Part shown: positions 39,808-44,808 of the stretch, piece by piece
How positions within the stretch are numbered: the stretch's first letter is position 1
How the letters are laid out: each line of letters begins with the position of its first letter
From: Streptomyces sp. I05A-00742
GTDB lineage: Bacteria > Actinomycetota > Actinomycetes > Streptomycetales > Streptomycetaceae
Length of the DNA stretch: 44,808 bases
Assembly: GCF_013055795.1 (NCBI RefSeq)
Contig: NZ_JABETO010000046.1
Coordinates: 1 to 44,808, forward strand
Direction: 5' to 3'
Position numbers and translations under genes: made by a program
The notes under the pieces: model-generated
The model's database searches: none
What the model was told of the DNA's origin: nothing
What the model saw: only the letters and a program-made list of their open reading frames with translations

Positions 39808-41175
39808 TCACGTCCATCCCCCCGCCCTGCCGTCGCCCGTCACCACGCCGCCCTCCCCGGCGGCCCGGCCCGCCGGGGAGCCCGCGAGCCGCCACAGGTC
39901 GGGGAGAGGGTCGTAGGGCGTCATCGGCAGGGCGGTCCAGCCCCCGGCGCGCAGCAGGCCCAGCGGTCCGGCCGCGCCGGGAAGGGTGCCGGGGTGGGCG
40001 CCGGGCCAGGCGGCCGGGTCGAGGAGGAAGCCGATCGCGGTGGTGCCGCGCTGCCGCAGGCCGGCCGCCTGCACCGCCCGCTCCTGGTCCAGCCCGCCGA
40101 AGAACGCCACGAGCAGCCCCTCGCCGACGCCGCGCAGCGCGTCGTGGGCGCCGGACAGCCCGATCCCCTCCGAGTGGTCGATCACCGCCAGCGCGTCCAG
40201 CAGCACCCCGGCGGCGTCCGCCGGGTCGGCGCGCCCGCCGACGCCCTCGGGGCCGGGGATCCAGGCGCCGGTGTCGGTCAGCAGCCGGACGGTGAAGCCC
40301 AGCTGCAGCAGGTGCACGGCGACGGACGCGGCCGCGGACACCGCCCGTTCGAACGGCGTGCCCGGTCCCGCCCCGGCGTAGGCGACGCCGCGGGTGTCGA
40401 GCAGCACCGTGCAGTGCGCCCGTCGCTGCTGCTCCTCGCGGCGCACCATGAGTTCCCCGTGGCGGGCGGTGGCCCGCCAGTGGATCCGGCGCACGTCGTC
40501 GCCGTGCCGGTAGCCGCGCGGGATGATGTCGTCGTCGCCCGCCAGGGCGAGGGTGCGGAGGTGCCCGTCGCCCCGGCCGGCCGCGTCGCCGGCATGCCGG
40601 ACGGGCGGCAGCGGCTCGCAGTACGGCACCACGGTGAGCATCGCCCGGGTGCCGAAGGCCCGGGGGATCTCGCACATGCCGAACGGGTCGGTGAGGCGCA
40701 GCCGCAGCGGCCCCAGCGGATAGCGGCCGCGCAGGTCGGCGCGGACCCGGTAGGACACCTCGCGGTGGCCGCCGGGACCCATCCGGTCCACGACGAACCG
40801 GGGGTGCGGCCCCAGCATCCAGGGCACCTGGTCCTCGATCAGCAGCAGGCCGGTGGGCAGCCGGGAGGCGTTCTCCACGCGCAGGCGCACCTGCGCCTCC
40901 TGCGCGGCGGACACCCGGGACGGGGACAGCCGGCGGCTGCCGGTGATCCGGTGCCGGGTGCGGTGCAGGACGAGGACGCAGGCCACCGGCAGGACGGCCA
41001 GCAGCAGACCCACCCGCAGCAGGCCCTCCTGGCCGAGGACGTAGGCGCAGACGACGGCGGCGACGCCCGCCGCCAGGAAGGACCGGCCGCGGGTGGTCAG
41101 CCCCGCGAACGCCGCCCGCAGCCCGCCGTCGCCCTCGGCGGCGGGCTCCTCCGGGGGGTACGGGGCGTCGGTCAC
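39808..41175 (-). CDS. DUF58 domain protein
   Basis: The 455-residue protein has two N-terminal membrane helices (about 32-70), then a VWA-like DUF58 region with the family signature YRHGDDVRRIHWRATARHGELMVRREEQQ and VLLDTRG. DUF58 proteins are encoded with MoxR ATPases and are believed to be their membrane-linked partners. GTG 41175 overlaps the moxR stop as GTGA, so translation is coupled. Confidence 0.9.
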   Translation of the reverse strand: MTDAPYPPEEPAAEGDGGLRAAFAGLTTRGRSFLAAGVAAVVCAYVLGQEGLLRVGLLLAVLPVACVLVLHRTRHRITGSRRLSPSRVSAAQEAQVRLRVENASRLPTGLLLIEDQVPWMLGPHPRFVVDRMGPGGHREVSYRVRADLRGRYPLGPLRLRLTDPFGMCEIPRAFGTRAMLTVVPYCEPLPPVRHAGDAAGRGDGHLRTLALAGDDDIIPRGYRHGDDVRRIHWRATARHGELMVRREEQQRRAHCTVLLDTRGVAYAGAGPGTPFERAVSAAASVAVHLLQLGFTVRLLTDTGAWIPGPEGVGGRADPADAAGVLLDALAVIDHSEGIGLSGAHDALRGVGEGLLVAFFGGLDQERAVQAAGLRQRGTTAIGFLLDPAAWPGAHPGTLPGAAGPLGLLRAGGWTALPMTPYDPLPDLWRLAGSPAGRAAGEGGVVTGDGRAGGWT

Positions 41176-42176
41176 GGCCGTCGCGCCTCCGGGGGGCGCG
41201 CCGTGACCGGGTCGGGCACCGGGACGGGGGTGAGCCGCAGGATGTCGAGGACGATCTGCTCCGCCGTACGGCGGTTCAGCTGTGCCTGGGCGGTGGGCAG
41301 CAGCCGGTGCGCCAGCACCGCCACGGCCGGGGCCTGCACATCGTCGGGGAGGGTGAAGTCCCGGCCCGCGAGGGCCGCCGTGGCCTTCGCGGCGCGCAGC
41401 AGGTGCAGCGTCGCGCGCGGCGACGCGCCGAGCCGGACCTCGGGGTGGTGCCGGGTCCCGTTGACCAGGTCCACCGCGTACCGGCGCACGGACTCGGCGA
41501 CGTGCACGGCGCGGACGGTCTCGATCAGCTTGACGACGTCGTGGGCGTGCGCGGCCGGCTGGAGGTCGTCCAGCGGGGAGGCGCCCCCGTGCAGGTCCAG
41601 CATCCGCAGCTCGGCCTCCGGGCTGGGGTAGCCCATCGAGACCCGGGCCATGAACCGGTCGCGCTGCGCCTCCGGCAGCGGGTAGGTGCCCTCCATCTCC
41701 ACCGGGTTCTGGGTGGCCACCACCATGAAGGGGCTGGGCAGTTCGTGGGTCCGGCCGTCGGCGGTGACCTGGCGCTCCTCCATCGACTCCAGCAGCGCCG
41801 ACTGGGTCTTGGGCGAGGCGCGGTTGATCTCGTCGCCGATGACGATCTGCGCGAAGATCGCGCCCGGTCTGAACTCGAACTCCCGCCGTTCCTGGTCGAA
41901 GACGCTGACGCCGGTGATGTCGGAGGGCAGCAGGTCCGGGGTGAACTGGATGCGCCGCACGGAGCAGTCGACCGAGCGGGCCAGGGCCTTGGCGAGCATG
42001 GTCTTGCCCACCCCCGGCACGTCCTCGATCAGCAGGTGCCCCTCGGCGAGCAGCACGGTCAGCGCGGTCCTGACGACCTCCGGCTTGCCCTCGATCACGG
42101 TCTCGACGGAGGCGCGGACCCGCTCCGCCGTACTCGTCAGATCGTTCAGGCCCGCTCGTTCGTCAAAGGTCGTCAC
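41172..42176 (-). CDS. MoxR-family AAA+ ATPase
   Basis: The 334-residue cytosolic ATPase has Walker A EDVPGVGKTMLAKALA (about 51-66), Walker B IVIGDEINRASPKTQSALLESMEERQVT (about 111-138) and sensor and arginine-finger regions (ATQNPVEMEGTYPLPEAQRDRFMARV). MoxR proteins act as chaperones for protein or cofactor assembly together with DUF58 proteins. GTG 42176 is chosen because AGGAGG lies 6 nt upstream; the longer open frame lacks such a site. First gene of the MoxR-DUF58-TgpA operon. Confidence 0.93.
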   Translation of the reverse strand: MTTFDERAGLNDLTSTAERVRASVETVIEGKPEVVRTALTVLLAEGHLLIEDVPGVGKTMLAKALARSVDCSVRRIQFTPDLLPSDITGVSVFDQERREFEFRPGAIFAQIVIGDEINRASPKTQSALLESMEERQVTADGRTHELPSPFMVVATQNPVEMEGTYPLPEAQRDRFMARVSMGYPSPEAELRMLDLHGGASPLDDLQPAAHAHDVVKLIETVRAVHVAESVRRYAVDLVNGTRHHPEVRLGASPRATLHLLRAAKATAALAGRDFTLPDDVQAPAVAVLAHRLLPTAQAQLNRRTAEQIVLDILRLTPVPVPDPVTARPPEARRP

Positions 42177-42344
42177 CCCGGCCCTCCTCGGCCCGTCCAC
42201 CCGTTCACGGGGCCCTGGTCCCCGGACACCGGGAACGGCCCCTCCCCAAACTCCGCCGGCGCCCCGCCCGCGGCGCGGACGGGGGCGGTGGCACCTGTCG
42301 CATTCTCGCCGCCCGTACGGTGCGATGACACCGCGGACGGTCAA

Positions 42345-42902
42345 TCAGTGCTGCGGATCGATCTCCCGCAGAAGCCCGGTGGTCACATCGAAGACAAAAC
42401 CGCGCACGTCATCGGTGTGCGGCAGGAACGGAGAGGTGCGCACCCGCTGCATGGACTGCCGGACGTCCTGGTCCAGGTCGCGGAACGCCTCCACCGCCCA
42501 CGGCGGACGCTGGCCGACCTCCTCCTCGATCTCGTGCCGGAAGTCCTCCGTCAGATTCAGCAGGCCGCACCCCGTGTGGTGGATGAGGACCACCGAACGG
42601 GTGCCCAGCGCGCGCTGGCTGATGGTGAGCGAGCGGATGATGTCGTCGGTGACCACACCGCCGGCGTTGCGGATGGTGTGGCAGTCGCCGAGCTCCAGGC
42701 CGAGCGCGGCGTGCAGGTCGAGACGGGCGTCCATGCAGGCGACGATCGCGACCTTGAGGACCGGCCGGGCGTCCATGCCCGGGTCGGTGAACGCGGCGGC
42801 GTAGGTCGCGTTGGCCGCCACGAGACGGTCGGTGACCGTGGTCCGGCCGGCTTCGACGGGCCCGGAGTTCCGGCTGGGGGGCGATGACGCGGATATCGAC
42901 AT
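42345..42902 (-). CDS. Beta-class carbonic anhydrase
   Basis: The 185-residue enzyme interconverts carbon dioxide and bicarbonate. The zinc ligands are Cys56 (VACMDARLD), His109 and Cys112 (IHHTGCGL), with the Asp58-Arg60 dyad in place. It is of the short beta-carbonic anhydrase type common in actinobacteria. ATG 42902 lacks a Shine-Dalgarno site, but TACCTT (42915-42910) ends 7 nt upstream on the minus strand, suggesting a leaderless mRNA. It is divergent from rsmH. Confidence 0.93.
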   Translation of the reverse strand: MSISASSPPSRNSGPVEAGRTTVTDRLVAANATYAAAFTDPGMDARPVLKVAIVACMDARLDLHAALGLELGDCHTIRNAGGVVTDDIIRSLTISQRALGTRSVVLIHHTGCGLLNLTEDFRHEIEEEVGQRPPWAVEAFRDLDQDVRQSMQRVRTSPFLPHTDDVRGFVFDVTTGLLREIDPQH

Positions 42903-43310
42903 GTGCACGAAGGTAGTCGGCCACCGGCTCTTCGGCTTCCCGAAGAGCCGGGCAAAGGCCGTCAACGCGGCCATCTGTGAGGCAAGCCACAGCGGCGGGC
43001 GGCGTGCGGCCGTCCGGGTGAGCCCGCGGCCGCGGCCCGCCCGCGGACGCGCTGGCCGGTTGATTGACCGGGGGGACGAGTGGACTAAAGTGGCGCGAAG
43101 TGGGAGGCGAGCCGCTCCCCTTGATGCCTGTGAACAACCGCTGTACTCCAGAAACCGCACGTGCGCGACGTGTACGTACCCCTCGGCCTCCTCCCGCTCC
43201 CCGGCCGTCCCGGGCCGCCCGCCGGCGCCGGGCCGGGCGCATCCCCTTCGAGCGGGCGGGGACCCGGCGGTGCGGGCGCGCCGCGCCGCACCGCACTCCC
43301 AGAAGGGCGC
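42903..43310. other. 408-bp divergent intergenic region with the rsmH leader
   Basis: No gene is supported; no mraZ, which usually precedes rsmH, is present. The rsmH promoter and AGTGG repeats lie at 43064-43103. The transcribed leader of about 210 nt carries a hairpin, GGTGCGG/CCGCACC (43269-43275 and 43286-43292), 18 nt before the rsmH start. Open frames through the leader are continuations of shadow frames. Confidence 0.6.
43064..43103 (+). promoter_or_regulatory. rsmH promoter overlapped by three AGTGG repeats (MraZ-box-like)
   Basis: TTGACC (43064-43069) and TAAAGT (43086-43091), with 16 nt between, form a good vegetative promoter. AGTGG occurs at 43079-43083, 43089-43093 and 43099-43103, exactly 10 bp apart, so the repeats sit on one face of the helix and cover the -10 box and start point. 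Direct repeats of this type with 5-nt spacers are the operator of MraZ, the autoregulator of division and cell-wall clusters. Confidence 0.75.
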
Positions 43311-44294
43311 ATGGTCAGCAACGCGCGACACGTCCCCGTCATGCTCCAGCGCTGCCTGGACATGCTCGCTCCCGCCCTCACCGGGCCCGGCGCCGTCGTC
43401 GTCGACTGCACGCTGGGGGCCGGGGGGCACAGCGAGGCGCTGCTCACGGCCTTCCCGGACGTCCGGCTCGTCGCCCTCGACCGCGACCCCACCGCCCTGC
43501 GGCTGGCCGGCGAGCGGCTGGCCCCCTTCGGCGACCGCGCCACCCTGGTCCAGGCCGTCTACCACGAGCTCCCCGAGGTGCTGGAGCGGCTGGGCATCCC
43601 GCGGGTGCAGGGCGTCCTCTTCGACCTCGGCGTCTCCTCCATGCAGCTCGACGAGGCCGACCGCGGCTTCGCCTACGCGCAGGACGCGCCGCTCGACATG
43701 CGCATGGACCAGACGAAGGGCATCAGCGCCGCCGAGGTCCTCAACACCTACCCGCCCGGCGAACTGGTCCGCATCCTGCGCGCGTACGGCGAGGAGAAAC
43801 AGGCCCGGCGGATCGTCGAGGCCGTGGTCCGGGAGCGCGAGAAGGAGCCCTTCACCCGCAGCGCCCGGCTGGTCGAGCTGATCCGCGACGCGCTGCCGCA
43901 GGCCGCCAAGCGCACCGGCGGCAACCCCGCCAAGCGCACCTTCCAGGCGCTGCGCATCGAGGTCAACGGCGAGCTGGCGAGCGTCGAGCGGGCCATCCCG
44001 GCCGCGGTCGCCGCGCTCGCGGTGGGCGGCCGGATCGCCGTCCTCTCGTACCAGTCGCTGGAGGACCGGATCGTCAAGCAGGTCTTCGCGGCGGGCGCCG
44101 CCGTCACCGCGCCCCCCGGCCTGCCCGTCGTCCCCGAGCGCTACCAGCCCCGGCTGAGACTGCTCACCCGCGGCGCCGAGCTGCCCACCGAGGAGGAGGT
44201 CGCCGAGAACCGGCGCGCCGCCCCGGCCCGGCTGCGGGGGGCCGAACGGATCCGCGAGGCCGTCGACAACACGGACACGGCGGGCACCCCGTGA
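43311..44294 (+). CDS. rsmH: 16S rRNA (cytosine-1402-N4)-methyltransferase RsmH
   Basis: The 327-residue SAM-dependent enzyme methylates N4 of C1402 in 16S rRNA and is the first gene of the division and cell-wall cluster here. Motifs: RHVPVMLQRCL, VVDCTLGAGGHSEALL (SAM loop), LVALDRDP, GVLFDLGVSSMQLDEADRGFAY, PLDMRMDQ, RTGGNPAKRTFQALRIEVN and YQSLEDRIVKQVF. In the last, the almost invariant His of (F/Y)HSLEDR is Gln248 (codon CAG at 44052-44054). ATG 43311 with AGAAGGGCGC upstream gives the family start; the longer GTG frame is not supported. Its stop overlaps ftsL in GTGA. Confidence 0.94.
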   Translation: MVSNARHVPVMLQRCLDMLAPALTGPGAVVVDCTLGAGGHSEALLTAFPDVRLVALDRDPTALRLAGERLAPFGDRATLVQAVYHELPEVLERLGIPRVQGVLFDLGVSSMQLDEADRGFAYAQDAPLDMRMDQTKGISAAEVLNTYPPGELVRILRAYGEEKQARRIVEAVVREREKEPFTRSARLVELIRDALPQAAKRTGGNPAKRTFQALRIEVNGELASVERAIPAAVAALAVGGRIAVLSYQSLEDRIVKQVFAAGAAVTAPPGLPVVPERYQPRLRLLTRGAELPTEEEVAENRRAAPARLRGAERIREAVDNTDTAGTP

Positions 44295-44808
44295 CAGCCG
44301 CCGCGCGCACCCGGGGGCCCGCCGGGGGGAGCCGGCTCGGCCGGCTGCTGCCGGCCGGGCCCGGTGGCGCGCGGCGGACGCCCTTCGTGCTGCTGGTGGT
44401 GGTACTGCTCGGCTCCGGCCTGATCGGGCTGCTGCTGCTCAACTCCTCCCTCAACCAGGGCTCGTTCGAGCTCAGCAGGCTCCAGCGCAAGACCACCGAG
44501 CTGACCGACCAGCAGCAGGCCCTCCAGCAGGAGGTCGACCAGCTCGCCGCCCCCGACGCGCTGGAGCGCCGCGCCCGGGAGCTCGGCCTGGTCCCCGGCG
44601 GCAGCCCCGCCTTCCTCAACCCCGACGGCACGGTCAACGGCGTCCCGGCCCCCGCGCCCGAGGCCGGCGAGTCCGCCGACGGGGCGGACCCGGCCGCGTA
44701 CCGCCCGCCGGTGCCCCTGCCCTCGCCCGGCACCCCGGCGGCCGAACCGTCCCCGGCCGGACCGTCCGCGGCCGAACCTCTGCCGGCCGGACCGGCCCCC
44801 GCCGCGCC
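44291..44808 (+). CDS. ftsL: FtsL-like septum formation protein, 3' end cut by the window
   Basis: GTG 44291 overlaps the rsmH stop. About 172 residues are visible: a basic cytosolic N-terminus, one membrane helix (about 31-50, PFVLLVVVLLGSGLIGLLLL), a coiled-coil segment (about 55-95, ELSRLQRKTTELTDQQQALQQEVDQLAAPDALERRARELGLV) and a Pro/Ala-rich tail that runs off the window. Topology, size and position after rsmH identify it as the division protein FtsL of the FtsQLB complex. The tail contains repeated PAGPSAAEP-like units. Confidence 0.88.
   Translation, partial: MTAAARTRGPAGGSRLGRLLPAGPGGARRTPFVLLVVVLLGSGLIGLLLLNSSLNQGSFELSRLQRKTTELTDQQQALQQEVDQLAAPDALERRARELGLVPGGSPAFLNPDGTVNGVPAPAPEAGESADGADPAAYRPPVPLPSPGTPAAEPSPAGPSAAEPLPAGPAPAA

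Noticed and set aside
36960..40295. 1111-codon plus-strand open frame opposite the transglutaminase gene
   Set aside because: The frame runs through DUF3040, repeat copy 5 and the reverse complement of tgpA; it has Arg/Pro/Gly-rich composition and no recognisable domain.
39232..41631. 799-codon plus-strand open frame opposite the DUF58 and MoxR genes
   Set aside because: Shadow of two clearly conserved minus-strand genes with a coupled GTGA overlap.
41686..42804. Plus-strand open frame opposite MoxR and carbonic anhydrase
   Set aside because: It crosses the gap between two genes with clear catalytic motifs on the minus strand and has no start signal.

Overview
This window is core chromosome of a Streptomyces-like actinomycete. 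Evidence: very high G+C with G or C at most third codon positions, many GTG and TTG starts, frequent 4-nt start/stop overlaps, and a gene order I recognise from Streptomyces chromosomes: glkA, macRS, pfkA, trpEG, aroH, bfd/bfr, nfo, a PASTA kinase, thiOSG, thiE, metF, then rsmH and ftsL. Several neighbours (DAHP synthase, protein kinase, Rv2175c-like protein, metF, DUF3040 protein, MoxR/DUF58, rsmH, ftsL) match, from memory, the mycobacterial block around Rv2165c-Rv2178c, so most of the window is inherited rather than accessory.

Layout. 1-3.6 kb: 3' part of an ArsA-like ATPase, a DUF5304 protein, glucokinase and an EEP-family hydrolase. 3.7-6.8 kb (minus): ECF sigma factor coupled to a membrane-anchored partner, a membrane protein and an esterase. 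6.9-10.7 kb (plus): PlsC-type acyltransferase, the MacS/MacR two-component pair and a phosphofructokinase whose active-site residues suggest pyrophosphate use. 11-15.4 kb: a fused anthranilate synthase behind a Trp-Trp-Trp leader-peptide attenuator, divergent from DAHP synthase, then a bacterioferritin-associated ferredoxin with an iron box, convergent with bacterioferritin. 15.6-24.4 kb: molybdopterin oxidoreductase, endonuclease IV, PASTA kinase, thiOSG behind a TPP riboswitch, an FAD reductase, an Rv2175c-like regulator and thiE.

25.0-29.55 kb is the accessory part: a complete five-gene lasso-peptide cluster (precursor, cyclase, leader-binding protein, leader peptidase, ABC exporter), all on the minus strand, sitting between a small lipoprotein gene and metF. 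The precursor has the Tyr(-17), Pro(-14) and Thr(-2) leader signature. Its predicted 15-residue core keeps the GNDRL and LSKN blocks that I recall from citrulassin, but differs in the ring and carries two arginines. No arginine deiminase is present in the window.

30-44.8 kb: metF, a low-complexity membrane protein, a CrtI-like oxidoreductase, a DUF4126 protein, a TetR regulator, a HEPN-like protein, a methyltransferase, a DUF3040 protein, a MoxR/DUF58/transglutaminase operon, beta-carbonic anhydrase, then the start of the division and cell-wall cluster (rsmH, ftsL). The rsmH promoter carries three AGTGG repeats with a 10-bp period, as in MraZ operators, although no mraZ lies beside it.

Two structures run across the whole window. 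A composite intergenic repeat family (hairpin core with an AGCCCGTCCGGCG arm) marks most convergent gene ends, and several genes that end at these sites switch to G/T-ending codons in their last 150-250 bp. Several genes also lack a Shine-Dalgarno sequence but have a TANNNT-like box 6-8 nt before the start codon, which suggests leaderless mRNAs.
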